Assembly: GCA_041687675.1 (NCBI GenBank)
Contig: JAWLBM010000041.1
Span: 1 to 41,572, forward strand
Source of the DNA: JAWLBM01 sp041687675
GTDB lineage: Bacteria; Pseudomonadota; Alphaproteobacteria; Rhizobiales; Pleomorphomonadaceae
Direction of reading: 5' to 3'
DNA: 41,572 bases
Positions 7,394 to 16,393 of the stretch are shown one piece after another. Every line of letters starts with the position of its first letter. Positions within the stretch are counted from its first letter, which is position 1. The notes beneath the pieces were generated by a model. The model was not told the origin of the DNA and made no database searches. It worked only from the letters and a program-made list of their open reading frames with translations. Both the position numbers and the translations under genes were made by a program.

Positions 7394-10300
7394 ATGCACA
7401 TCCTGGCCGGAGACGTGAGATCGCTGGACGAGACCGTCCAGGCGGTCGACCTCGGCCAGACCCCGGCGGAGGCGGTGGTCCTCTCCTTCACCGATTCCGA
7501 CCTCGCGCTCGCCGCCGACGCCATGGCGGCGCTCGGCGACGCCGCGCCGTCGCTCCGGCTCGCCAACCTGGCGAGCCTGCGCCACCCCTATTCGGTGGAC
7601 CTCTACCTCGAGCGCGTCGCCCGCCACGCCCGCTTCGTGCTGGTCCGCTGCCTCGGCGGCATGGACTACTGGCGCTACGGCATCGAGCAGCTTTCGATCG
7701 CCGCCAGGAGCCGCGGCTTCCTCCTCGCCGTGCTCCCGGGAGACGACCGCGACGACCCGCGCCTCGCCGCCGCCTCGACGGCGGACCCGGACGACCTCGC
7801 CCGCCTCGGCGGCTGGTTCCGGAGCGCCTGCCCGGCGACGGTGGGCGCCGCCATGAGCCTCGTCGCGAACCGCCTCGGCCGCGACGTCCCGATCCCCGAC
7901 CCCGCGCCGCTGCCGGCCTTCGCCTGCCTCCCCGCCGCCTGCGACTGCGGCGGCCGCTGCCGGATGGCCGACTCGCCCCATTCCCGGCCCCATTCCCGTC
8001 ATCCCGGCGAAAGCCGGGATCCAGCGCCCGGCCGGGACGCGGACGCCGGCGACGGACTGGATCCCGGCTTTCGCCGGGATGACGCCAGTGGTGAGGGTGA
8101 CGCCAGGGGCCGGGCCGACGTCGAGGGCCCGCACGAAATCGAGGGCCGCGACGGGGTCGCGACACCGGATGGCGCCAAGGGCGGACACGGGGCCCCGGCC
8201 CGCCCTGCCCGCGCCCTCGTCGTCCTCTACCGCTCCCTCGTCGCCGCGGCCGACACGGCGCCGATCCTCGACCTCTGCCGCGCCCTCCGCGCCCGCGGCT
8301 TCGAGGTGATGCCGGTCTCGGTCACCAGCCTCAAGGACCCGGCGGCGGCGGGGCCGCTGTCCGAGGCGCTCCGGCGCTTCCGGCCGGAGGTGATCCTCAA
8401 CACCACCGCCTTCTCCGCCCGCCGCGACGGCGGCGGGACGGTGCTGGACGCGGCCGGCGTGCCGGTGCTCCAGGCGATCGTCGCCTCCACCTTCCGCGCC
8501 GCCCACGAGGCCGGCAGCCGCGGCCTCAACGCCGCCGACCTCGCCATGAACGTGGTGCTGCCGGAGGTGGACGGCCGCCTCGTCGGGCCGGCGATCTCCT
8601 TCAAGGCGGAGGCGGTGCGGCGGGAAGCCTTCGAGTTCACCCGGATCGCCCACGTCCCGGACCCGGACGGCATCGCCCGCGCCGCCGACCTCGCCGCCGC
8701 CCTCGTCCGCCTCGCCCGGCTGCCGAACCGGGAGAAGCGGATCGCGCTGGTGCTCTCCGACTACCCGGCCAAGGGCGGGCGCACCGGCTACGCCGTCGGT
8801 CTCGACGGGCCGGCGAGCCTCGCCGCGATCGCCGGCGACCTCCGCGCCGCCGGCTACGACGTCCCGCCGCTGCCGGACCCGCAGGCGCTGATCCGCCGGA
8901 TCGAGGACGGCGGCGACGGCGCGGCGCTCGGCCTTGCCGACTACGCCCGCCTCGCCGCCCACCTTCCCGGCCGCTTCCGCGAGACGGTGGCCGCCGCCTG
9001 GGGCCGGCCGGAGGACGACCCGTCGGTCCAGGGCGGCGCCTTCCGCTTCCGCGCGATCCGGGCCGGCCGCCTCGCGATCGCCGTGCAGCCGGACCGCGGC
9101 GCCCGCGAGGACCGGGCGGAGGGCTACCACGACCCGCTCCGGCCGCCGCGCCACGCCTATGTCGCCTTCCACCTCTGGCTCCGGCGGGTGCTGGCGATCG
9201 ACGCCATGGTCCACCTCGGCACCCACGGCACGCTGGAGTGGCTGCCCGGCAAGGCCGCCGCCCTAGACGCCGCCTGCGCGCCCGCGGCGCTCGCCGGCGG
9301 CCTGCCGGTCGTCTACCCCTTCATCGTCAACAACCCCGGCGAGGCGGCGCAGGCCCGCCGGCGGCTGTCGGCGCTGACGCTCGGCCACCTCACCCCGCCG
9401 CTCGCCGCCGCCGGCACCCACGGCGCCACTGCCGAGATCGAGGCGATGCTGGACGAGTTCTCCGAGGCGCAGGCGCTGGACCCGCGGCGGGCGAGGCGGC
9501 TCGCGGCGGCGATCCTCGCGAAGGCAGCGGAGAGCGGGCTTGCCGCCGAGACGGGGCTCGAGCCGGGGCTGGACGAGGCCGAGGCGCTCGCCCGGCTCGA
9601 CGCCTTCGTCTGCGACCTCAAGGACATGCGCATCGGCGACGGCCTCCACGTCTATGGCCGCGTCCCCGGCGGGGAGCGGATCGCGGCCACCGCCGCCGCC
9701 TGCGGCGCCGACCCCGCCGCCTTCGCCGGTCTGGTCGAGGCCTCGGCGCGGGCGGAGCGGGAGAACCTCCTCGCCGCCCTTTCCGGCCGCTTCGTGCCGC
9801 CCGGCCCCTCGGGGGCGCCGGCGCAGGGCAGGCTCGACGTGCTGCCGACGGGCCGCAGCCTCTACGCCGTCGATCCGCGCTCGGTGCCGACGCGCACCGC
9901 CCACGAGATCGGCCGGCGGATCGCCGAGGAGGTGGTGGCGGCGCATGTGCAGGAGCACGGCGACTGGCCGCGACGGATCGTCCTCGACCTGTGGGGCAGC
10001 GCCACCATGCGCACCGGCGGCGACGACCTCGCCCAGGCCTTCGCCCTGATCGGCGCCCGGCCCACCTGGGACCCGGCGACCGCCCGCGTGACCGGCTTCG
10101 AGATCCTCCCGCCCGCCGTCCTCGGCCGGCCGCGGGTGGACGTGACGCTCCGCGTCTCCGGCCTTTTCCGCGACGTCTTCCAGGTGCAGATCGCCCTCTT
10201 CGACGCCGCCGCCCGGGCGATCGCGGCGCTCGCCGAGAACGAGGGCGAGAACCCGCTCGCCGAAGACCCGGACGCCCCGCGCGTCTTCGGCGCCGCGCCC

Positions 10301-10963
10301 GGCCGCTATGGCGTCGGGCTGTCGACGCTGGTCGCCCGCGACGCCTACGAGGACCGGGCCGCCCTCGGCGCGGCCTATGTCGCGGCCTCCTCGCACGCCT
10401 ACGGCGCCGACGCGGAGGGCCGTCCCGCGGCGGACGCCTTCCGCGCCCGGGTGGCGTCTGCCGACGCCTTCGTCCACGTGCAGGACATGGCCGGGCAGGA
10501 CGTCCTCGATTCCGACGCCTTCGCCGACCACGAGGGCGGCTTCGCCGCCGCGGCCCGTCCCGGGACGGCGCTCTACCACGTCGACGCCACCGGCCCGGCG
10601 CCGAAGGTCCGCACCCTCGCCGGGGAGATCGCCCGCGTCGTCCGCGGCCGGGCCACCAACCCGCGCTGGATCGCCGGCCAGATGCGCCACGGGCACCGTG
10701 GCGCCGCCGAGATCGCCGAGACGGTCGCCAACCTCGTCGCCTTCGCCGCGACCACCGATGCCGTGCGCCCCGCCCAGTTCGAACAGATGTTCGACGCGAC
10801 GCTCGGCGACGACCGGGTGCGGAGCTTCCTCGTCGGCGCCAATCCCGCCGCCGCCGCCGCCGTCGCCCGCAGCTTCGACCAGGCGATCCGCCGCGGCTAC
10901 TGGCCGACCCGCCGCAATTCGGTCGCCGGCCGGATCGCCGAGACGCTGGTGACGGCCGCATGA
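7394..10963 (+). CDS. cobN: Cobaltochelatase large subunit CobN
   Basis: A 1189-residue subunit of the ATP-dependent aerobic cobaltochelatase, which works with CobS and CobT (not in this window) to insert cobalt into hydrogenobyrinic acid a,c-diamide. Recognisable CobN/BchH blocks include VHLGTHGTLEWLPGK, PFIVNNPGEAAQAKR-like (here AQARRR), DLKDMRIGDGLHVYG, DVTLRVSGLFRDVF, FVHVQDMAGQDVLDSD and NPRWIAGQMRHGHRGAAEIA. Between the N-terminal domain and the first of these lies an unusual insertion (about residues 200-270): the Cys-containing CDCGGRC, a translated palindrome pair (HPGESRDP and DPGFRRDD), and then a low-complexity Gly/Asp/Arg linker. The frame stays open throughout. ATG 7394 follows aagggaggg; a GTG at 7391 is also possible. 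The stop overlaps the cobG start (ATGA). Confidence 0.95.
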   Translation: MHILAGDVRSLDETVQAVDLGQTPAEAVVLSFTDSDLALAADAMAALGDAAPSLRLANLASLRHPYSVDLYLERVARHARFVLVRCLGGMDYWRYGIEQLSIAARSRGFLLAVLPGDDRDDPRLAAASTADPDDLARLGGWFRSACPATVGAAMSLVANRLGRDVPIPDPAPLPAFACLPAACDCGGRCRMADSPHSRPHSRHPGESRDPAPGRDADAGDGLDPGFRRDDASGEGDARGRADVEGPHEIEGRDGVATPDGAKGGHGAPARPARALVVLYRSLVAAADTAPILDLCRALRARGFEVMPVSVTSLKDPAAAGPLSEALRRFRPEVILNTTAFSARRDGGGTVLDAAGVPVLQAIVASTFRAAHEAGSRGLNAADLAMNVVLPEVDGRLVGPAISFKAEAVRREAFEFTRIAHVPDPDGIARAADLAAALVRLARLPNREKRIALVLSDYPAKGGRTGYAVGLDGPASLAAIAGDLRAAGYDVPPLPDPQALIRRIEDGGDGAALGLADYARLAAHLPGRFRETVAAAWGRPEDDPSVQGGAFRFRAIRAGRLAIAVQPDRGAREDRAEGYHDPLRPPRHAYVAFHLWLRRVLAIDAMVHLGTHGTLEWLPGKAAALDAACAPAALAGGLPVVYPFIVNNPGEAAQARRRLSALTLGHLTPPLAAAGTHGATAEIEAMLDEFSEAQALDPRRARRLAAAILAKAAESGLAAETGLEPGLDEAEALARLDAFVCDLKDMRIGDGLHVYGRVPGGERIAATAAACGADPAAFAGLVEASARAERENLLAALSGRFVPPGPSGAPAQGRLDVLPTGRSLYAVDPRSVPTRTAHEIGRRIAEEVVAAHVQEHGDWPRRIVLDLWGSATMRTGGDDLAQAFALIGARPTWDPATARVTGFEILPPAVLGRPRVDVTLRVSGLFRDVFQVQIALFDAAARAIAALAENEGENPLAEDPDAPRVFGAAPGRYGVGLSTLVARDAYEDRAALGAAYVAASSHAYGADAEGRPAADAFRARVASADAFVHVQDMAGQDVLDSDAFADHEGGFAAAARPGTALYHVDATGPAPKVRTLAGEIARVVRGRATNPRWIAGQMRHGHRGAAEIAETVANLVAFAATTDAVRPAQFEQMFDATLGDDRVRSFLVGANPAAAAAVARSFDQAIRRGYWPTRRNSVAGRIAETLVTAA
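7998..8083. repeat. REP-like palindrome pair inside cobN
   Basis: Two copies of the 20-bp palindrome atcccggctttcgccgggat (8001-8020 and 8061-8080) in opposite orientation with gtc...cca and tgg...gac flanks, an 86-bp unit. It is the same family as the copies at 135-160 and 538-625. It lies in frame within cobN and encodes HPGESRDP and DPGFRRDD. Confidence 0.93.
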
Positions 10964-12216
10964 CCCGCCCCTCCCCCGTCCCCCCGGCCGTCCGGGGCTG
11001 GTGCCCCGGCGCGCTCCGGCCGATGGAGAGCGGCGACGGCCTGATCGTCCGCCTCAGGATCACCGGCGGGATCGTCCCGGCCGCGGTGCTCCGCGAGATC
11101 GCGGGCCTTGCCGCCCGCCACGGCAACGGCCTGATCGACCTCTCCCAGCGCGCCAACCTGCAGCTCCGCGGCATCCGGCCGGGGACGCTGGAGCCGCTCC
11201 TCGCCGATCTCGACCGCCTCGGCCTGCTCGACGCCGACCCGGCCGGCGAGGCCGTGCGCAACGTGATCGGCCCGCCGCTCGCGGGGCTGGACCCGGACGC
11301 CCGCGTGGCCGGCGCGGCGCTGGTCCGCGACCTCGAGGCAATGCTCGCCCGGCACGCCGACCTCCATGCCCTTCCCGACAAGTTCGGCTTCGTGGTCGAC
11401 GACGGCGGGCGGCTGCCGCTCGGCGCCGTCGCCGCCGACGTGCGGCTCACCGGCGTTGCCGGCGGCGTGCACCTCGCCATCGGCGGCGACGCGGCGACCG
11501 CAGCGCCTGTCGCGATCGTGCCCGAGGTGGAAGCCGCCGCGGCCGCCGCGGCCCTCGCCCGCAGCTTCCTCGCCCTGCGGGAGGGCACCGGCGCCCGGCG
11601 CATGCGGGCGCTCGTCGCGGCGGTCGGCGCCGACCGGGTGCGCCGCGCCGCGGGCTTCGACGGCCCGCCTCCCGCACCGGCCATTCGCGCGGCGACCGGC
11701 GCGCGCGAGGTCCTCTCCGGCCGCTTCGGTCTAGGCGCCGCCGCGCCCTTCGGTCGACTCGACGCCGCCCAGGCGGAGCGGATCGCCGGGCTGGCCGCTG
11801 CCGACGTTCGGCTCACCCCCTTCCGGGCGGTCCTCCTCCCCGGCGCCGCGGCCGGCGCCGCCGAGGCGCTGGCCGGGGCCGGGCTGATCGTCGAGGCGGC
11901 CGACCCGCGCCTTGCCGTCGCCGCCTGTCCCGGCGCGCCGGCCTGCCCGTCGGGCGCGGCGGAGACGCGGCTCGCCGCCGCGGCGCTGGCCCCGGCGGTC
12001 GCCGGCGCGGACGGCGTCGTCCTCCACGTTTCCGGATGCGCCAAGGGCTGCGCCCGGCCGCAGCCGACCGCGGTCACCCTCGTCGGGAACCGAGGGGGCT
12101 ACGACCTCGTCCTTGACGGCCGCGCCGACGCCGCGCCGATCCGCGGCGGCCTCGGCCTTGCGGCGGCCCGGGCCGCGATCGAAACTCGCCTCTCAACCGC
12201 CGGAGACCGCCCATGA
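10960..12216 (+). CDS. cobG: Precorrin-3B synthase CobG
   Basis: A 418-residue protein of the nitrite/sulfite reductase ferredoxin-like family. CobG uses O2, a [4Fe-4S] cluster and a non-haem iron to hydroxylate precorrin-3A and form the gamma-lactone of precorrin-3B, the step that marks the aerobic pathway. Visible: the N-terminal ferredoxin-like half with DLSQRANLQLRGI, and the C-terminal cluster motifs CPGAPACPSG and SGCAKGCARP, giving four cysteines. It overlaps cobN and cobH by ATGA junctions. Its presence argues for the oxygen-dependent route in this organism. Confidence 0.93.
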   Translation: MTRPSPVPPAVRGWCPGALRPMESGDGLIVRLRITGGIVPAAVLREIAGLAARHGNGLIDLSQRANLQLRGIRPGTLEPLLADLDRLGLLDADPAGEAVRNVIGPPLAGLDPDARVAGAALVRDLEAMLARHADLHALPDKFGFVVDDGGRLPLGAVAADVRLTGVAGGVHLAIGGDAATAAPVAIVPEVEAAAAAAALARSFLALREGTGARRMRALVAAVGADRVRRAAGFDGPPPAPAIRAATGAREVLSGRFGLGAAAPFGRLDAAQAERIAGLAAADVRLTPFRAVLLPGAAAGAAEALAGAGLIVEAADPRLAVAACPGAPACPSGAAETRLAAAALAPAVAGADGVVLHVSGCAKGCARPQPTAVTLVGNRGGYDLVLDGRADAAPIRGGLGLAAARAAIETRLSTAGDRP

Positions 12217-12869
12217 CCGCCACCCCCGGAGCCACCCGCCCGGCGGCGCACGACTACGAGCGCGACGGCGCGGCGATCTACCGCCGCTCCTTCGCCATCA
12301 TCCGCGCCGAGGCGGACCTTGCCCGCTTCTCGCCCGCCGAGGAGAAGGTCGCCGTGCGGATGATCCACGCCTGCGGCATGACCGACCTTCCCGCCGACAT
12401 CGTCTTCACCCCCGGCGCGGTGGAGGCGGGGCGGGCGGCGCTCCGCGCCGGCGCGCCGATCCTCTGCGACGCCCGGATGGTGGCGAACGGCGTCACCCGG
12501 GCGCGGCTGCCGGCGGCCAACGAGGTGGTCTGCACCCTCGACGACCCCGCGACGCCCGCCCTCGCCGAGCGGCTCGGCACCACCCGCAGCGCGGCGGCGA
12601 TGGAGCTCTGGCGGCCGCGCCTCGCCGGAGCGCTGGTGGTGATCGGCAACGCGCCGACCTCGTTGTTCCGCCTGTTCGAACTCGCCGACGAGGGGGCGGG
12701 TTTGCCGGCGGCGGTGATCGGCATGCCGGTCGGCTTCGTCGGCGCGGCGGAATCCAAGGAGGCGCTGCTCGCCGACGGGCGCTTCCCGGCGCTGGTCGTG
12801 CGCGGCCGGCGCGGCGGCAGCGCCATGGCCGCGGCCGCCGTCAACGCCCTTGCGAGCGACCGCGAATGA
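12213..12869 (+). CDS. cobH: Precorrin-8X methylmutase CobH
   Basis: A 218-residue enzyme that moves the C11 methyl group to C12, converting precorrin-8 to hydrogenobyrinic acid. The catalytic histidine lies in MIHACGMTDLP (H52), and the family stretch FTPGAVEAGRAAL...PILCDARMVANG follows. The C-terminal IGNAPTSLFRLFEL and GMPVGFVGAAESKEAL are also typical. It starts inside the last codons of cobG (ATGA) and its stop overlaps cobI the same way. Confidence 0.95.
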   Translation: MTATPGATRPAAHDYERDGAAIYRRSFAIIRAEADLARFSPAEEKVAVRMIHACGMTDLPADIVFTPGAVEAGRAALRAGAPILCDARMVANGVTRARLPAANEVVCTLDDPATPALAERLGTTRSAAAMELWRPRLAGALVVIGNAPTSLFRLFELADEGAGLPAAVIGMPVGFVGAAESKEALLADGRFPALVVRGRRGGSAMAAAAVNALASDRE

Positions 12870-13657
12870 CCCGCCGCGACCCCATCCCGCCCGGCGGCCC
12901 CGCCGGCGACATCCCCGGGGTCACCGAGGTGGTCGCCGGCACCTTCCACGGGATCGGCCTCGGACCGGGCGACCCGGACCTGGTGACGGTCAAGGCCGCG
13001 CGGCTGATCGCGGAGACGCCGGTGATCGCCTACTTCGCCAAGAAGGGCCGGCGCGGCCACGCCCGCGGCATCGTCGACCGCTGGCTCGCGCCGGGGGCGG
13101 AGGAGATGCCGCTCTACTACCCGATGACCACCGAGGTGCATTTCGGCGAGGACGCCTATGTCCGCGAGGTCGGCGCCTTCTACGAGGAGAGCGCCGGGCG
13201 CATCGCCTCCCGACTCGCCGACGGCCGCGACGTCGCCCTCGTCTGCGAGGGCGACCCGATGTTCTACGGCTCGTTCATGCACCTGTTCATACGGCTGAGG
13301 GACCGCTTCCGCGTCGCCGTGGTGCCGGGCGTCACCGGCATGGCGGGCTGCTGGGCGGCGGCCCGGCTGCCGATGACCTGGGGCGACGACGTGCTGACGG
13401 TGCTGCCGGGCACCCTCCCCCGCGAGGATATCGAGCGCCGGCTGAGGGGTACCGACGCCGCGGTGATCATGAAGCTCGGCTCCAACTACCCGAAGGTGCG
13501 CGAGGCCATCGAGGCCGCCGGCCTCCTCGACAAGGCCCTCTACGTGGAGCGCGGCACCATGGAGGGCGAGACGGTGGCGCGCCTCGCCGACAGGACCGGC
13601 GACCGCGCGCCCTACTTCTCGCTGATCCTGATCCCCGGCGAGGGCCGGCGGCCATGA
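12866..13657 (+). CDS. cobI: Precorrin-2 C20-methyltransferase CobI
   Basis: A 263-residue SAM-dependent tetrapyrrole methyltransferase that methylates precorrin-2 at C20 to give precorrin-3A. It has the family's N-terminal GIGLGPGDPDLVTVKAARLI and the CEGDPMFYGSFMHL block, which is the CobI/CbiL version of the GGDP motif, plus the later VVPGVTGMAGCWAAA. About 25 residues precede the core. It overlaps cobH upstream and cobJ downstream by ATGA junctions. Confidence 0.94.
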   Translation: MTRRDPIPPGGPAGDIPGVTEVVAGTFHGIGLGPGDPDLVTVKAARLIAETPVIAYFAKKGRRGHARGIVDRWLAPGAEEMPLYYPMTTEVHFGEDAYVREVGAFYEESAGRIASRLADGRDVALVCEGDPMFYGSFMHLFIRLRDRFRVAVVPGVTGMAGCWAAARLPMTWGDDVLTVLPGTLPREDIERRLRGTDAAVIMKLGSNYPKVREAIEAAGLLDKALYVERGTMEGETVARLADRTGDRAPYFSLILIPGEGRRP

Positions 13658-14421
13658 GCGGTCGCCTCCTGGTGGTGGGACTGGGGCCCGGGCCGGACCG
13701 CTGGCGGACCCCCGAGGCGGAGGCGGCGCTCGCCGCCGCGACGGACCTCGTCGGCTACGGCCCCTATCTCGACCGCTGCCCGGCCCGCGAGGGCCAGGTC
13801 CGCCACGCGAGCGACAACCGGGTGGAGCTCGACCGCGCGCGCCTCGCCATCGCGCTCGCCCGCGAGGGGCGCGTCGTGGCGGTGGTCTCCGGCGGCGACC
13901 CCGGCGTCTTCGCCATGGCGGCCGCGGTGATCGAGGCGATCGACCTCGACGGGGCGAGCGACGTCGAGGTCGAGGTGATGCCCGGCGTCTCGGCCATGCA
14001 GGCGGCCGCGGCGCGGCTCGGCGCGCCGCTCGGCCACGACTTCTGCGCCATCTCGCTCTCCGACAACCTGAAGCCCTGGGCGCTGGTGCGCCGGCGGCTC
14101 GAGGCGGCCGCGGCGGGCGACTTCGTGATCGCGCTCTACAACCCCGCCTCGAAGGCGCGGCCGCGCAGGATCTTCGAGGCCTTCGACCTCCTCCGCGGCC
14201 TCAAGGCCGCGGCCACACCGGTCGCCTTCGCCCGGGCGGTCGGCCGGCCCGACGAGCGGATCCACCTGACGACGCTCGGCGAGGCCGATCCGGCGCTGGT
14301 CGACATGGCGACCTGCGTGATCGTCGGCTCCTCGCAGACGCGGACGGTGCCGCGGCCGGGCCGCCCGCCGCTCGTCTACACCCCGCGATCGGCCCCCCCG
14401 GAGCCGGAGGACGGGCGATGA
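13654..14421 (+). CDS. cobJ: Precorrin-3B C17-methyltransferase CobJ
   Basis: A 255-residue SAM-dependent enzyme that methylates C17 and contracts the ring to give precorrin-4. Family marks are VVGLGPGPDRWRTPEA at the N-terminus, VSGGDPGVFAMAAAV, the VEVMPGVSAMQAAAARLGAP block and ALYNPASKARP. It is the last gene of the plus-strand run that begins at cbtB. Its 3' end overlaps the 3' end of cobK on the opposite strand by 46 bases (14376-14421), so the proline-rich C-terminal tail is encoded in shared DNA. Confidence 0.94.
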   Translation: MSGRLLVVGLGPGPDRWRTPEAEAALAAATDLVGYGPYLDRCPAREGQVRHASDNRVELDRARLAIALAREGRVVAVVSGGDPGVFAMAAAVIEAIDLDGASDVEVEVMPGVSAMQAAAARLGAPLGHDFCAISLSDNLKPWALVRRRLEAAAAGDFVIALYNPASKARPRRIFEAFDLLRGLKAAATPVAFARAVGRPDERIHLTTLGEADPALVDMATCVIVGSSQTRTVPRPGRPPLVYTPRSAPPEPEDGR

Positions 14422-15149
14422 AGGCCGTCGATCCAGGCGAGAACCGCGGCCGGGTCGGCGACCACCGGCACCTCGGGCCGCGCCGGCGGGCGGACGAGGA
14501 TCACCGGCAGGCCGAGCGCGCGCGCCGCCTGGACCTTGCCATAGGTGGCCGGCCCGCCGGAGTTCTTGGTGACCAGCACCTCGATGCCCTCCCGCCGCAT
14601 CAGCCCGGCTTCCGTATCCGCGTCGAAGGGCGGGCGGTCGAGGATCAGCCGGGCGTCCGGCAGGCCGAGGTCGCCCGGATCGTCGATCGAGCGGACGAGA
14701 TAGGCATGCTGCGGCGCGGCCCGGAAGGCGGCGAGGCCGAGCCGGCCGACGGTGAGCAGCACCCGGCGCGGCCTGTCGCCGATCGCCACCGCGGCGGCGT
14801 CGAGGCTCTCCACCTCGGTCCAGCGGTCGCCGGGAACGGGCGTCCACGGCGGCCGTCCCAGCAGCAGCAGCGGCACGCCGGCGCGGGCGGCCGCCTCGGC
14901 GGCGTTGGCGGAGATCCGCTCGGCGAAGGGATGGGTGGCGTCGACGAGGGCGTCGATTCCCTCGGCCTCGAGGAAGGCCTGGAGGCCCGCCGCCCCGCCG
15001 AAGCCGCCGGTCCGAGTCGGCAGCGGCAGCGGCGCGGGATCGCGGGTGCGGCCGGCGAGCGAGACGGTCGCCTCGAGGTCCGGGCGCGCGGCGAGGAGAT
15101 GCGCCAGCGCCCGCGCCTCGCCCGTCCCGCCCAGCACCAGCACCTTCAT
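14376..15149 (-). CDS. cobK: Precorrin-6A reductase CobK
   Basis: A 257-residue NADPH-dependent enzyme that reduces precorrin-6A to precorrin-6B. The start MKVLVLGGTGEARALAHLL holds the glycine-rich nucleotide-binding motif; DATHPFAERISANA and TKNSGGPATYGKVQAAR are family blocks, the second near the C-terminal half. It is a single minus-strand gene set between cobJ and cobL and divergent from cobL with 26 bases between the starts. The last residues (after about 242) are read from the DNA shared with cobJ. Confidence 0.94.
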   Translation of the reverse strand: MKVLVLGGTGEARALAHLLAARPDLEATVSLAGRTRDPAPLPLPTRTGGFGGAAGLQAFLEAEGIDALVDATHPFAERISANAAEAAARAGVPLLLLGRPPWTPVPGDRWTEVESLDAAAVAIGDRPRRVLLTVGRLGLAAFRAAPQHAYLVRSIDDPGDLGLPDARLILDRPPFDADTEAGLMRREGIEVLVTKNSGGPATYGKVQAARALGLPVILVRPPARPEVPVVADPAAVLAWIDGLHRPSSGSGGADRGV

Positions 15150-15175
15150 GCGACCGACCTCCGGAGGGCCGCGCG

Positions 15176-16393
15176 GTGACGGCCTGGCTCACCCTCGTCG
15201 GCCTCGGCGAGGACGGCGCGGACGGGCTCAGTCCTGCCGCGGCTCGGGCGATCGCGCAAGCCGAACTCGTCGCTGGCGGCGCCCGGCACCTCGCCCTCGT
15301 CGACACCGGCCGGGCCGAGACGCTCGCCTGGCCCTCGCCGATCGAGCGGGCCTACCCGGAGATCCTCGCCCGGCGCGGCCGGCCGGTGGTGGTGCTGGCG
15401 ACGGGCGATCCCTTCTTCCACGGCATCGGTTCGGTGCTCGCCGGGCTGGTGGATCCGCGCGAGATCGCCTGCCTGCCCGCCCCCTCCGCCTATACGCTCG
15501 CGGCGGCCCGGCTCGGCTGGGCGGGGCAGGACTGCGTCCGGGTGAGCCTGCACGGCCGGGCGCTGGAGCGAATCCGCCCGCATCTCCATCCCGGCGCCCG
15601 CATCCTCGCGCTCTCCTGGGACGGAACGACGCCGGCGGCCGCGGCGGCGCTGATGACCCGCAGCGGCTTCGGCCCCTCGCGCCTCCTGGTGATGGAGCGG
15701 ATGGGCGGCCCGCGCGAGCGGGTCCGCGAGGTCCGCGCCGACCGGTTCGACCTCGACGGGATCGACCCGCTCAACACGCTCGCCGTGGAGGTCGTGGCGG
15801 AGCCGGGCGCGCGGGCGATCCCCTTCACCCCCGGCCTGCCGGACGACTGGTTCGAGAGCGACGGGCAGATCACCAAGCGCGAGGTGCGCGCGGTCACCCT
15901 CTCCGCGCTCCGGCCGCTGCGGGGCGGGCTGCTGGTCGATGTCGGCGCCGGGTCCGGCTCGGTCGGCATCGAATGGATGCTCGCCGATCCCTCCTGCCGC
16001 ACCCTGGCGATCGAGCCCCGGCCCGACCGGGCCGCCCGGGTGCTGGCCAACGCCTTCGCCCTCGGCGTCCCCGACCTTCGCGTCATCGAGGGTTCGGCGC
16101 CGGACGCGCTGCGCGGCCTGCCGCCGGCGGACGCCGTCTTCATCGGCGGCGGCGCCGGCGCGCCGGGGGCGATCGAGGCCGCGATCGCGGCGCTGAAGCC
16201 CGGCGGCCGCCTCGTCGTCAACTCGGTCACGCTGGAGACGCAGGCGCTGCTCGTCGACCGCCACGGGGCGCTCGGCGGCGACCTCGTCGAGATCGCGATC
16301 GCTCGCGCCGAGCCCGTCGGCGGCTTCCGCGGGCTGAGGCGGGCGATGGCGGTGCTGCAGTGGAGCTTCGACAAGCCGGGAGAATCGCCGTGA
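15176..16393 (+). CDS. cobL: Precorrin-6Y C5,15-methyltransferase (decarboxylating) CobL
   Basis: A 405-residue fusion: an N-terminal CbiE-like methyltransferase (about residues 1-200, with LVGLGEDGADGLSPAA and ATGDPFFHGIGS) and a C-terminal CbiT-like Rossmann methyltransferase (about 205-400, with DDWFESDGQITKREVRAVTL and the SAM loop DVGAGSGSVGIEW). It methylates C5 and C15 and decarboxylates the acetate on ring C. The start is GTG, preceded by ggagg at 15162-15166. It overlaps the cobE start (GTGA). Confidence 0.95.
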   Translation: MTAWLTLVGLGEDGADGLSPAAARAIAQAELVAGGARHLALVDTGRAETLAWPSPIERAYPEILARRGRPVVVLATGDPFFHGIGSVLAGLVDPREIACLPAPSAYTLAAARLGWAGQDCVRVSLHGRALERIRPHLHPGARILALSWDGTTPAAAAALMTRSGFGPSRLLVMERMGGPRERVREVRADRFDLDGIDPLNTLAVEVVAEPGARAIPFTPGLPDDWFESDGQITKREVRAVTLSALRPLRGGLLVDVGAGSGSVGIEWMLADPSCRTLAIEPRPDRAARVLANAFALGVPDLRVIEGSAPDALRGLPPADAVFIGGGAGAPGAIEAAIAALKPGGRLVVNSVTLETQALLVDRHGALGGDLVEIAIARAEPVGGFRGLRRAMAVLQWSFDKPGESP

